This document shows positions 42,591 through 53,700 of a DNA stretch of 64,000 bases, in pieces. The DNA is from CAYTEO01 sp964436825 (GTDB lineage: Bacteria; Krumholzibacteriota; Krumholzibacteriia; LZORAL124-64-63), in assembly GCA_964436825.1 (NCBI GenBank), contig CAYTEO010000008.1, positions 1 through 64,000 of the forward strand, given 5' to 3'. The notes under the pieces were generated by a model that searched no databases, was not told the DNA's origin, and saw only the letters and a list, made by a program, of their open reading frames with translations. The first letter of the stretch is position 1, and each line of letters opens with the position of its first letter. The translations under genes and the position numbers were made by a program.

Positions 42591-43111
42591 TGGAACTCTG
42601 CCTGGTGTCCCGTCTGCCGGACGCGGCCTGGGCGCCGGACGCGGCGTTGCGGGAGGACTGGCGCCGGTTGGCCGCGGCCGTCGGACGGCCGGACTGGCTC
42701 TGCGAGGTGGTCTGGGTGGCCGACGCCCGGATGGCCGAGCTGAACGGCCGGTACCGGGGGCGGCCCGAGGTGACGGACGTCCTCTCCTTCTCGGAGCTGG
42801 CGACCGACGGGGAAGGGGAACCGGACCTGGCGGCCGGCACCGCCGGCGCCGCCGTGGACCTGTGGCGCGAGGGACCGGTCGACGATCCCCAGGTGGGGAC
42901 GCTGGTCCTGGCGCCGCTGTTCATCGTCCGGCGCTGCCGCGAGAACGGCTGGGACACAGCGGCGGAGTGGCGCCTGCTGGTGGCCCACGGGCTGCTGCAT
43001 CTCCTGGGCTGGGTGCACGACACACCCGCGCAGCGGCGGCTCATGCGGACGCGGGAACGGGAACTGCTGGCGGTGATCGGTTGCCGCCACCCCCTGTCGA
43101 CGGAGGGATGA
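42590..43111 (+). CDS. ybeY: Endoribonuclease / rRNA maturation factor YbeY
   Basis: 173 aa from the ATG at 42590 (TGATG overlap with the previous stop), with GGAAGGGGGG upstream. Zinc motif H-x3-H-x5-H is complete (HGLLHLLGWVH) and the family segment MAELNGRYRGRPEVTDVLSF is present. It takes part in 16S rRNA 3'-end maturation and 70S quality control. The middle is slightly longer than usual, with an acidic insert (ELATDGEGEPDLAAGTAG) between TDVLSF and the VGTLVLAP strand. Confidence 0.92.
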   Translation: MELCLVSRLPDAAWAPDAALREDWRRLAAAVGRPDWLCEVVWVADARMAELNGRYRGRPEVTDVLSFSELATDGEGEPDLAAGTAGAAVDLWREGPVDDPQVGTLVLAPLFIVRRCRENGWDTAAEWRLLVAHGLLHLLGWVHDTPAQRRLMRTRERELLAVIGCRHPLSTEG

Positions 43112-43130
43112 CGATGAAGGGGACGCAGCG

Positions 43131-44426
43131 ATGAACGGCTGGCAACCGCTGGGACTGGCCGTCGCGATGTATGTCGTCTCGCTGCTGGCCGTGGGTCTGC
43201 TGGCCGCCTACTACCGGCTCAGCGCCCTGCACCGCAACGGGCTGGTGGACGAACAGACGCTGGCCGGCGTGCCGAGGCGCGTCCTGGCGCAACCGCGACG
43301 TTTCCTGCTGGCCATCGGGACCGTCCAGGTCCTGGTGACCGCCGTCGGGGCGGCGGCCCTGTTCGCCTTCGCCCTGGCACTGCGTCCGGACTGGAGCATG
43401 TTGCGCCTGTTGGCGACGGTCGGGGTGGTCGTCGGTGTCCTGTGGTCGCTGGGTGGCGCCCTGGTCAAGCTCCTGGCCGCCGATGCCGCCCTGTCCTTCG
43501 TCCGCATCGTCGGCGGCGCCATGTGGCCGCTCGTCTGGCTCCTCGGTCCCTGGACCTCCCTGCTGGGATTCCTGTTCCGCCGCCTGGACGACTCCCTGTG
43601 GGGGGTGGACGCCCTGCAGCACCTGACGGCCGGCGAGATCCGCAGCCTCCTGAGCGAGGACTCGCAGCAGGTGACCCTCGAGGAGGAGGAGCGGGAGATG
43701 ATCCACAGCATCTTCGGCTTCCACGAGACGGCCGTGCGGGAGATCATGGTCCCGCGGATCGACATGGTGGCCCTGGCCGTCGACACGCCGGTCCGCGACG
43801 CCATCCGGACCGTCGTCGAGTGCCGCCACTCCCGCATCCCCCTGTACGAGGGGAACGTCGACCGGGTCACCGGGCTGCTCTACTCCAAGGACCTGCTGGC
43901 CCTGGTCGAGGGCGACTGCATCGTGGCTCCGGACCGGCAGGTGGGCGAGCTGGCCCGCGAGGCGTACTTCATTCCCGAGAGCAAGCGCCTGGACGAGGTC
44001 CTGGCCGAGCTGCGGGCCAAGCGGATCCACATGGCCGTGGTCATCGACGAGTACGGCGGGACGGCGGGGATCGTCACCCTGGAGGACGTCATCGAGGAGA
44101 TCGTCGGCGAGATCGAGGACGAGTTCGACACCCGCGAGTCCCTCTGGGAGTGGCTCGACGAGCGGACCCTGAAGGTCGACCCCAAGATCGCCCTCGACGA
44201 CCTGGAGGAGGTCATCGGCCTGGAGTTGCCCCGAGACGGCAACGAGACCCTGGGCGGCCTGGTCTACGAGGCCGCCGGCAAGGTGCCGGTGGCCGGGGAC
44301 CGGGTGACGATCGCGGGGCTGGAGGTCGAGGTCGAGGCGGTGGAGGACCAGCGGATCCTCCAGGTGACCCTGCGGGCGCCCGAGCCGCTGCCGGGCTACC
44401 GCGTCACGGGGGACGAACTGACGTGA
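43131..44426 (+). CDS. CorC/HlyC family transporter-associated protein (CNNM-like)
   Basis: 431 aa. N-terminal hydrophobic helices (about 8-30, 58-80, 92-150) form a reduced DUF21-like membrane part. Then come two CBS domains (about 200-325: IMVPRIDMVALAVDTPVRDAIRTVVECRHSRIPLYEGNVDRVTGLLYSKDLL; HMAVVIDEYGGTAGIVTLEDVIEEIVGEIEDEFD) and a CorC_HlyC domain (about 340-425). Such proteins are linked to magnesium and cobalt efflux or to membrane integrity; the hemolysin label is historical. Placement after ybeY is the common bacterial order. Confidence 0.9.
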   Translation: MNGWQPLGLAVAMYVVSLLAVGLLAAYYRLSALHRNGLVDEQTLAGVPRRVLAQPRRFLLAIGTVQVLVTAVGAAALFAFALALRPDWSMLRLLATVGVVVGVLWSLGGALVKLLAADAALSFVRIVGGAMWPLVWLLGPWTSLLGFLFRRLDDSLWGVDALQHLTAGEIRSLLSEDSQQVTLEEEEREMIHSIFGFHETAVREIMVPRIDMVALAVDTPVRDAIRTVVECRHSRIPLYEGNVDRVTGLLYSKDLLALVEGDCIVAPDRQVGELAREAYFIPESKRLDEVLAELRAKRIHMAVVIDEYGGTAGIVTLEDVIEEIVGEIEDEFDTRESLWEWLDERTLKVDPKIALDDLEEVIGLELPRDGNETLGGLVYEAAGKVPVAGDRVTIAGLEVEVEAVEDQRILQVTLRAPEPLPGYRVTGDELT

Positions 44427-45094
44427 CGGCGAGACTGCGACAGTGGGTGCTGGCGGGGGTGCTGACGATCACCCCCCTGGCGGTGACCCTCTGGATCCTC
44501 TGGCGGCTCTACGGCCTGATCGACCACACCCTGAGGCCTTCCCTGGAGCGGATCACCTGGGTCCGGCTCCACCTGCCGCCCGTGCTGGTGACCGTGGCGG
44601 GGGTCGTCCTGCTGGTGCTGGTGCTGGCCCTGGTGGGAGTGCTGGCGCGCAACCTGATCGGCCGGGCCGTCTTCGGGCAGCTGGAGCGGTTGCTGCAGCG
44701 GATTCCCGTCATCAAGGGTATCTTCACGGTCAGCAAGCAGATCGCCCACACCCTGCTGTCGGATCACCGGTCGGCCTTCAAGCAGGTCGTCCTGTTCGAG
44801 TATCCGCGCCGGGGGCTGTGGTCCATCGGCTTCGTGACCCACGACGAGCCGGGGCGGGAATACCTCCACGTCTTCCTGCCCACGACGCCCAACCCGACGT
44901 CCGGGTACCTGCTGCTGGTCCCGCGCCGGGATGCGCAGGTCCTGCCCCTGAGCATCGAGGACGGGGTGCGCCTGGTCGTCTCCGGAGGCGTCGTCGTGGG
45001 GGAGGGAGAGGGAGCGATGCTGGACCGGTTCCTGCCGGCCGGTGGCAGGGAAGAAGGAGGTGCGGGAGATGACCGAGCCGCGGACCGAGACTGA
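44423..45094 (+). CDS. DUF502 family membrane protein
   Basis: 223 aa; a GTG start overlaps the previous stop (GTGA). Two N-terminal helices (WVLAGVLTITPLAVTLWILWRLY; PVLVTVAGVVLLVLVLALVGVLARNLIG) are followed by the DUF502 signature ERLLQRIPVIKGIFTVSKQI, then VVLFEYPRRGLWSIGFVT, VFLPTTPNPTSGYLLLVP and LSIEDGVRLVVSGG. Function unknown; related plant proteins sit in organelle membranes. The last 26 bases overlap mgtE. Confidence 0.92.
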   Translation: MTARLRQWVLAGVLTITPLAVTLWILWRLYGLIDHTLRPSLERITWVRLHLPPVLVTVAGVVLLVLVLALVGVLARNLIGRAVFGQLERLLQRIPVIKGIFTVSKQIAHTLLSDHRSAFKQVVLFEYPRRGLWSIGFVTHDEPGREYLHVFLPTTPNPTSGYLLLVPRRDAQVLPLSIEDGVRLVVSGGVVVGEGEGAMLDRFLPAGGREEGGAGDDRAADRD

Positions 45095-46490
45095 GCAGGC
45101 CGCTGCGGCGGCGGAGCAGGAGCACTACTTCGATCCCTCGCACCTCGAGGAGGAGTGGGAGGCCTATACCGAGCACTTCTACCAGCTGCTGCGCCAGGGC
45201 AAGGACGCCGAGGTGGCCCGCATCGCGGAGGAGCTGACTCCCGGCGACCTGTCGGAGATCATCCGCCCCCTGAGCGTCGAGGACACGGCGCGTATCATCC
45301 AGCTGCTGCCGACCGACGTGGCCGCCGACGTCCTGGCCGAGATCGACGAGCGGAACCTGCCCGGCCTGCTGGAGCTGCTCGACATCGAGGCCATCGCCGA
45401 CATGGTCGAGGACATGCCCTCGGACGAGGCGACCGACCTGATCGGCGGACTGGAGGACGCCCGGGCCCGCGAGATCCTGGCCGCCATGGAGGCGACGGAG
45501 CGGGCCGAGGTCCGCGAGCTGCTCCAGTACGGTCCCGAGACGGCCGGCGGCCTGATGGCCAAGGAGTTCATCGCGGTGCCGGTGACGGCCACCTGCCGGG
45601 AAGCGGTCGAGGCGGTCCGCACCCTCGATCCCGACGACCGCGAGCAGCTGCACTTCATCTACGTCGTCGACGAGCAGGGACGGCTGGTGGGCAGGATCCC
45701 CCTGGTGGAGATGCTGCTGCAGCCGTGGTCGACACCCGTGCGCGAGGTCATGGAACCCGATCCCCTGCGGGTCAGGGTCGACCTGGACCAGGAACAGGTC
45801 GTCCAGTTCGTCCGCACCCACGACCTGGTGATCCTGCCGGTCGTCGACGAGCAGGACCGTCTGGTCGGCGTCATCGCCGGCGACGACGTCCTGGACGTCA
45901 TGGAGGACGAGGCGACCGAGGACATCTCCCGCCTGGCCGGTACGAGCGAGGAGCTGGGCGAGACCTCGCCGGTACGCGTGGCGCGGGCGCGCCTGCCCTG
46001 GCTGCTGGGGGCGCTGACCGGGGAGATCGCCTGCATCTTCATGATGCAGCACTTCCAGGCGTCGCTGGAGCAGACCGTCGCGCTGACCTTCTTCATCCCC
46101 TCGATGATGGCCATGGGCGGCAACACCGGGAACCAGACGGCCTATGCCGTCGTGCGCGGCCTGGCGACCGGAGAGGTCAACCTCCGCCACCTCGGCCGCC
46201 ATGTCCTGCGCGAGCTGACGACGACCATGCTGACCGGCAGCGCCATCGCCGTCTACCTGTTCGTCATCGCCATGCTCATCGTGGGCGACCTCTATCTGGC
46301 GGGGGTGCTGGGGGTCTCGCTGGTCGCGGTCGTCCTGTTCGCCACGCTGGTCGGCTCGTCGGTGCCGCTGCTGCTCCACCGCGTGGGGGTCGACCCGGCC
46401 ATCGCCACCGGTCCGTTCATCTCGACCTCGAACGACTTCTTCGGGGTCGTCATCTACCTCAGCATCGCCTCGGTGATGCTGGGTCGCTGA
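45069..46490 (+). CDS. mgtE: Magnesium transporter MgtE
   Basis: 473 aa; ATG at 45069 with AAGGAGG upstream inside the DUF502 gene. N-domain (about 30-150, helical repeats such as IIRPLSVEDTARIIQLLPTDVAADVLAEI), two CBS domains (about 155-285), a plug helix and five transmembrane helices. Pore motifs are present: MMAMGGNTGNQT and GPFISTSNDFFGVVIYL, the latter containing the Asp that binds Mg2+. It is a Mg2+-gated channel in the inner membrane. No magnesium riboswitch is possible here because the gene overlaps its neighbour, so control must be at the protein level or for the whole operon. Confidence 0.95.
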   Translation: MTEPRTETEQAAAAAEQEHYFDPSHLEEEWEAYTEHFYQLLRQGKDAEVARIAEELTPGDLSEIIRPLSVEDTARIIQLLPTDVAADVLAEIDERNLPGLLELLDIEAIADMVEDMPSDEATDLIGGLEDARAREILAAMEATERAEVRELLQYGPETAGGLMAKEFIAVPVTATCREAVEAVRTLDPDDREQLHFIYVVDEQGRLVGRIPLVEMLLQPWSTPVREVMEPDPLRVRVDLDQEQVVQFVRTHDLVILPVVDEQDRLVGVIAGDDVLDVMEDEATEDISRLAGTSEELGETSPVRVARARLPWLLGALTGEIACIFMMQHFQASLEQTVALTFFIPSMMAMGGNTGNQTAYAVVRGLATGEVNLRHLGRHVLRELTTTMLTGSAIAVYLFVIAMLIVGDLYLAGVLGVSLVAVVLFATLVGSSVPLLLHRVGVDPAIATGPFISTSNDFFGVVIYLSIASVMLGR

Positions 46491-47313
46491 TGGACGGCGT
46501 GCTTCCGGTCCCCGTCGTCGCCGCCGAGGCGATCGTCCTGCGGGCCTGGCCCACCGGGGAGAGCGGCGTCGTCGCCTCCCTGCTGACCGACCGCCACGGG
46601 TTCGTCCGTGTCCTGGCCCGGGGAGCGCGCCGGCGGCGGACGACGCTCGGGCCGCTGGTGCAGCCGGGACGCGTCGTCGCCGTGGAACACACCTGGCACC
46701 CGGGACGGGAGCTGCAGTTCCTGCGGGGCGGGGAGGTGGTCGCGGACCTGCTGGCCGGGACCGGCCTGGAGCAGGCAGCCTATCTGCAGGCGGCCCTGGA
46801 GCTGGTGGACCGCTGCCACGAGGGCGGCGAGCAGCGCCAGGAGCTGTTCCGTCTTTGCCGCCGCCAGCTGCCGGTATTATCATCCACCGCCCGCGAGCGG
46901 GCCGCCGCCGCCTTCTACCGCTTCGAACTCTCGCTGCTCGCCGTCCAGGGGGTGGCGCCCAGCCTGGCGCGGTGCATCGTCTGCGGCGGCGAGGTCCCGC
47001 AGGAGGCGGACACGGTCGGTTTCCTGCCGGCCCAGGGCGGGATCGTCTGTCCCGCCTGCCGCCGCCGGACCGATGCCGCGGAGCGGAGCCTGGACGGGGA
47101 GGCCTGGCGGCGCCTGCGGGAGCTGGCCGCCCGGGAAGGGGAACTGCCGATCCTGGAGCGACGACTCCGCCGGGAGATCGGCGTCCTGCTGCACCACCTG
47201 CTCGGCCGCCACCTGCCGGGATACCGGCTGCCGGCCGCCCTGGAACTGCTCCGGCCGCGGTATCGTCCCGGTCCCGTGTCGCGGCGGAGGTCGACAGAGG
47301 AAGGATCGACGGC

Positions 47314-47317
<4 letters not shown>
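46490..47317 (+). CDS. recO: DNA repair protein RecO
   Basis: 275 aa; ATG overlaps the mgtE stop (TGATG). The N-terminal OB-fold is recognisable (AEAIVLRAWPTGESGVVASLLTDRHGFVRVLARGARR) and a zinc finger is visible as CIVCGG with CPAC. With RecF and RecR it loads RecA at gapped DNA. The C-terminus (LHHLLGRHLPGYRLPAALELL) matches the family's HLGRRLRSRRLL-type ending. The start of glyQ overlaps its stop (ATGA). Confidence 0.92.
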
Positions 47318-48196
<879 letters not shown>

Positions 48197-48204
<8 letters not shown>

Positions 48205-50380
48205 GACCGTCTCCCGGCCCCTGCTGGTGGAGGTCGGCAGCGACGACCTCCCCGCCCGCTTCCTCCCCGTCGAGCGCCGCTTCGTGGCGGAGCGGCTGCC
48301 CCGGCTGCTGGACGAGCTGGCCCTGGACCACGGCGAAGTGATCGTCCTGGCCACCCCCCGCCGGCTGGCCGTCCGGGTGGAGGCGCTGGCGGACCGGCAG
48401 CCGGACCGCGACCTGACCGTCAAGGGACCGCCCGTGCGGATCGCCTTCGACGCGCAGGGACAGCCGACCAAGGCCGCCGAGGGGTTCGCCCGCAAGAACG
48501 GAGTCTCCCTCGAAGAGTGCTGGCGACTGCAGGAGGGGGGCGAGGAGTACCTGGCCGTCAGCAAGCACGTCCCCGGCCGCACCGCCGCCGAGCTGCTCGG
48601 CGAGCGGCTGCCGGAGCTGCTGCTGGCGATCCCCTTCCCCAAGACGATGCGCTGGGGCGACGGCGACGTGCTCTACGCCCGGCCCCTGCAGTGGCTCGTC
48701 GTCCTGCACGGGGAGGAGGTCGTCCCGGTCCGGATCGGCGACATCGTCGCCGGCCGCGTGAGCCGCGGGCACCGGACCCTGGCCGACGACCGGCCCCTGG
48801 AGATCGCCACCGCGGACGACTATCCGGCCGCCATGGAGCGCGGGCACGTCGTCGTCGACCAGCGGGAGCGCCGCCGCCTCATCCTGGCCGGGATCGAGCG
48901 CGAGGCGCGGGACGCGGGCGGGGTGTGGCACGAGGACCCCGAGCTGCTGGACGAGGTCGTCGACCTCTGCGAGCATCCGACCGTCTTCGCGGGCACCATC
49001 GACGCCTCCTTCTTCTCCCTGCCGCCCGAGGTCATCGTCACGGCCATGAAGTCCCACCAGCGCTATTTCGCCGTCGTCGACGCGACGGGGAAGCTGCTGC
49101 CGCGGTTCCTGGCGGTCCGCGACGGGGACGACACGGCCCTGGCGAACGTCGTCCACGGCAACGAGCGGGTCCTGCGGGCGCGGCTGAGCGACGCCCTCTT
49201 CTACTGGGAGGTCGACCAGCAGCGGTCCCCCGACGAGCACACCGAACGCCTGGCGACGGTGACCTGGCTGGAGGGCTTCGGGTCGGTCCTGGAGAAGGTG
49301 CGGCGCGTCGAGGAGCTGGTCCGCTGGCTGTGGGAGCACGGGATGGGGGACCGGCCAGAGGTGCCGGGCGATCTGGCGCGGGCGGCCGCCATCTGCAAGT
49401 TCGACCTCGTCACCGAGATGATCCGCGACGGCAAGGAGTTCACCAAGCTGGAGGGGGTCATCGCCGCCCGCTACGCCGAGCGGGCGGGGGAGTCTCCCGC
49501 CGTCTGCTCCCTGCTGGGCGAGTACCACCGCCCCCGCCAGGCGGGCGACGATCTGCCCGCCACCCGGGAAGCGCAGGTCCTGTCGGTCGCCGACCGCCTC
49601 GACACCCTGGCCGGCTGCTGGCTGGCAGGGTTCGGCCCCACCGGCGCCAAGGATCCCTATGCCCTGCGCCGGCACATGCTGGCCGTCCAGCGGATCCTGC
49701 TGGGCGGGGGAATCCGGCTCGACCTCGCCGCCGCCCTGGCGCGGGCCGTCGAGTCGTTCGGCGGCCTGGTCGACGAACCGGCCGCCCTGGCGCGGGCCGC
49801 CTCGGAGCTGCACGAGTTCTCCCTGGGAAGACTGGAGGGGCTGCTCCAGCAGGAGGGACTGGCCCTGGAGGTCGTCCGGGCCGTCCTGCCGGCGCACGGA
49901 GCCGATCCCTTCGATGCGCGGCGCTGGGCGGAGGCCCTGGCCGCCTACCGGGAGGATCCCGGGTTCCAGCTCCTGGCCACCGGCTTCAAGCGGTGCCGCA
50001 ACATCCTGGAGGGGGCGGTCCTTTCCGGCGAGGCGGCCCGGGATTGTCTCCGGCGGTGGCTGGACGGCGGACGGACACCGGACGGACAGTCCCTGGACGG
50101 GTTGCCCGAGGAGGCCGAACGGGAGCTGGTCACCGCCGTGGCCGCCATGGCTCCCCGGCTGGCCGAGGGCGAGCGCAGCGGCGACTATCAAGCCATTTTC
50201 CGCTCCCTGGCCGACCTCGGGCCGGCGATCGATCGTTTCTTCACAGAGGTGAGGGTCAACGTGCCGGACGAGGGGCTGCGGGAGCGAAGGCACGGTCTGC
50301 TACGGGAAATCCACGGATTGTTCGCTCGGTTCGCGGATCTGGCCGCTGTAGCCCCCCTGGAACAACCCCCTGGAACTTGA
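48197..50380 (+). CDS. glyS: Glycine-tRNA ligase beta subunit
   Basis: 727 aa, slightly longer than E. coli GlyS (689). It starts LLVEVGSDDLPARFLP and contains FPKTMRWGDGDVLYARPLQWLVVLHG, GHRTL, MKSHQRYFAVVD, ERVLRARLSDALFYWEVD, and the HD-like segment KFDLVTEMIRDGKEFTKLEGVIAARYAERAGE, with a C-terminal DALR anticodon-binding region. It supplies tRNA recognition to the synthetase. Last gene of the long operon, followed by a strong terminator. Confidence 0.96.
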
Positions 50381-50407
50381 CAAAGTTGGCTCGATATCGC
50401 CCATCCG

Positions 50408-50436
50408 GGCGGCCCCGGGAGGGGCCGCCTTTTTTT
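50408..50436 (+). terminator. Rho-independent terminator of the glyQS operon
   Basis: A 9-bp perfect stem GGCGGCCCC-GGGA-GGGGCCGCC (50408-50429) is followed directly by seven T. It is the best terminator in the window, 28 bp after the glyS stop. Confidence 0.95.
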
Positions 50437-50447
50437 CACATATCCTA

Positions 50448-50476
50448 TTGACTTCCCCTGTGGGGTTCGGTATGCT
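50448..50476 (+). promoter_or_regulatory. Strong sigma-70 promoter of the large secreted protein
   Basis: TTGACT (50448-50453), 17-nt spacer, TATGCT (50471-50476). Predicted start near 50483, giving a leader of about 255 nt. It lies directly after the glyS terminator. Confidence 0.8.
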
Positions 50477-50482
50477 CACGCG

Positions 50483-50737
50483 TGCGACTCAAAGGCAAAG
50501 GTTTTTCCAACGTGACGTTGCGCCCTGGTTTCCACTCGCACGTAAGCCCGATGCATAACTTGACACTTGCACGCGAGTCACAACGTCACACCGACACCGC
50601 GGTCGACCCCCGGGCCGGTCGTGACAGGAAAAACCGGAGCCGGAATTGTTCGTGTCTTCGGGTCCCGCCTGGCGGGACGGGGAGGCATACCTTTCACCTG
50701 CACCATTGGTTGACTTGCTCAGCGATGGGGGGAAAGT
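50483..50737 (+). other. Long 5' leader of the secreted-protein mRNA
   Basis: There is no gene in this 255-nt leader. It holds an inverted repeat CAACGT-G-ACGTTG (50508-50520), a further CAACGT (50581-50586) and a GC hairpin GTCCCGCC-T-GGCGGGAC (50662-50678) about 60 nt before the start codon. The GGGGGGAAAG ribosome site lies just before ATG 50738. I recognise no known riboswitch class. Long leaders of this kind can control mRNA stability or translation. Confidence 0.5.
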
Positions 50738-53700
50738 ATGAGGAAACTCACTCTCGTCTGGATGGCTCTGCTTCTGATCGCCGGGGCGGCCTTCGCCACG
50801 AGCGGTAACCAGATCCAGGGCTACAACATCGTTGATGGCCGGTACGACGGCGTGCTGACCAGCAGCGGTGCCATGACCAAGGCCGTCGGCGATACGATCT
50901 ACCTGATCGGTGGTCCCGATCGCCAGGACGGTAAGTTCCAGAATGACCTGAACCCGACCCTGCCCGATCCCGAGGGGTGGACCGGTCACGACCTGACCGC
51001 CCACACCGAGTCCAAGTGGCACATCGACACCTACAATGCCGCTCTCCTGGATCCCAACTTCACGCCCAACCATGCCATGTGGTGCGGCGAGTACATGGCC
51101 CAGGACTGTGGCACCGGTGACTTCGGTGGCTACGCCAACGGGTACGAGGAGTACCTGGACTGGGTCGGCACGGTGGCGGATCCCGGTCTGCCGACCAACG
51201 TGACCCTGACCTGCGTCCTGAACTACGACAACGAGCCGGGTTACGACTACCTGGTGCTGCGTGCCGAGATCGCCGGCGTCATGTCGCTGGTCGACTACTG
51301 GAACGGCAGCAACATCGACGAGTTCGGTAACTTCGTGCCGGTCAACGTCACCGAGAACATCAGCTACGCCGCTGGCGAGTACGCCAACGGGAACGAAGTC
51401 CACCTGCGCTTCATCGGTCAGTCCGATAGCGGCTGGTCGGATGACGACTGCTACTGGCCCACGATGGGTCTGGCGCAGATCGACAACATCCAGGTCAGCG
51501 GTGACAACGGCCTGGTCGGGACGTTCGACGACTTCGAGAGCGGAATGGTGAACTCCAACTGGTTCATCGCCTTCCCGCCCTTCGTCGGCGACTTTGCCCA
51601 GGTCTGGTCCGGTCTCGGCGACCTGGATCCGTGTGCCGAGAACCGCTCGCCGCAGTTCGCCTTCATCGACGACGGCGTCGTCGTGCCCTGCACCGGCCCG
51701 TCCTACGGCACGACCTGGACCTACGGTCCCAACGCCTACATCGTCAACACCACCGGTGGTTGCGGTGGTACCGGCATGCACATCAACAACGAGATCTGGT
51801 CCCCGGCTCTCGAGTGGCCGGCGCCCGGCGCCAACGGCCCGTACGTCGGTGCCCTCTACTCGTTCGATGTGTACCGTCACTTCCCGCTGACCAGCGCCAA
51901 CGATCCGGGTACGTTCTACGTCTGGCACGTCAACTCGAGCACGGACGGCGGCAACACCTGGACCGGTTGGGCTGACCGGAACTACGTCTACTACGGTGGT
52001 CCGGACTACATCCGCGTCGTCCAGGACGTCACCGACCTCATCACCCCGGGAGCCACCCACGTCCAGCTGGCCCTCGGTGTCTACGAGCTGGGTTGGGTCT
52101 GGGGCTTCGACGGTGATGACGGTACCCCCGCGCCCTACTTCGACAACGTCGCCTTCGCCGTTTACGCCTACACCGGCCCCGGCATCTCGACCCGTGAGCT
52201 GGAGCTGGCGCAGGACAACTTCCCCGAGATCGGCGTCATCGACATGACCAACCTGGGCGCCAACTCGATCCGGTTCGACATGGCCAACGACATCCACACG
52301 GGTGACGACCTGATCATCGATCCGGGCGACTCGATCACCTTCTTCGTCACTCCGGTGCGTCCGGGTTCGGTCCTCAACGGCCGTCCGGTCCTGCACTACA
52401 GGATGAAGAACAACCCGCTGTTCGATCCGTACCGGACCGCCGGTCTGCCGTTCGAGGGCGACGTGCTCGGTGACACCGTGCGCACCAGCGCCGGCGCCGT
52501 CGTGCCCGATCGTTTCTCGTTCGACCTGCCGGACACCGGGTTCTTCTTCCCGGGTGACATCATCCACTACTACATCTACGCCGAGGACAACGTGGCCGGC
52601 GATATCCAGGCTAGCACCCTGCCGTCCGACCTGTCCGGCTTCGGCGTGTTCCCGGGTGATCCCGGTTACATCCCGCTGCAGTGGAGCAGCGCGTACACCG
52701 TCCACGGTCTGCCGACGATCATCGATGCTGCCGGCACCCAGCCGAGCATCCTGTTCTGGAACGACTTCGCCAACCGTGGCGGCGAGAACGAGTGGCTGGG
52801 CGCCCTGAACGCCCTGGGTTACGTCGAGGGTGTCGACTACGACATCTACTACACCAATGCTCCGTCCTCGGGCGTGAGCAACGGTCTCGGCAGCCGGGCT
52901 ACCCTGGCGCAGATCAGCGGCTACAGCTCCATGCTGTACTCGGTGGGCGACCTGTCGGCCATGACCCTGGCCATTGCCGACACGTTCAGCGACAAGTCGA
53001 ACGACATCGCCCTGGTCGATGCGTGGCTGCAGGATGGCCACAACCTGTTCGCCACCGGCGACGGGCTGGCCTACGACATGACCCAGAAGGGTGCCGACGG
53101 TGCCAACTTCCTGACCAACTGGCTGGGTGCGCAGTTCATCTCCGAGGATGTGGCGCCCCTGATCGGTGGTCAGCAGGCTCCGATGGTCCTGCCGATCTCC
53201 GGCAACCGGGTCGGCTTCACGCAGTCGTTCATCGCCTACGGGTCCTGCCCGAACTTCCACCAGTTCGACGCGGTCGAGGTCTCTGCGGGTAACCCCAACG
53301 CCGTCAAGATCGCCGAGTGGGCCGATCCGACCGGTGCTGGCGGTGCCTACAGCTACGCGGCCGGTCTGAACGTGGAGAGCATGGGCTCGAAGGTCGTCTA
53401 CTTCCCCGTGGGCTTCACCTACTGGTACACGCCGGGCAAGACCGATGCGGCCAACTCCGCCCGTACCCAGGCCCTGTCCGAGGTCCTGATCTACTTCCAG
53501 GAGCTCCCCTCTGGCAGCGGTACCGGTGCCGGCGACACGCCGTCGCAGCCGTTCTACGCCCGCAACTACCCCAACCCCTTCAACCCGCAGACCAAGATCG
53601 AGTACAGCCTGCCTCGCGCCGGCCACGTCTCGATCAAGATCTACAACGTGAAGGGTGAGCTGGTCCGGACCCTCGTCGATGCGAACCAGGATGCTGGCGC

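Noticed and set aside
45060..45070. Magnesium riboswitch for mgtE
   Set aside because: mgtE starts inside the preceding gene, leaving no leader for such an element.
50560..50586. Second TTGACA in the leader of the secreted-protein gene as an extra promoter
   Set aside because: No acceptable -10 box lies 16-18 nt downstream.
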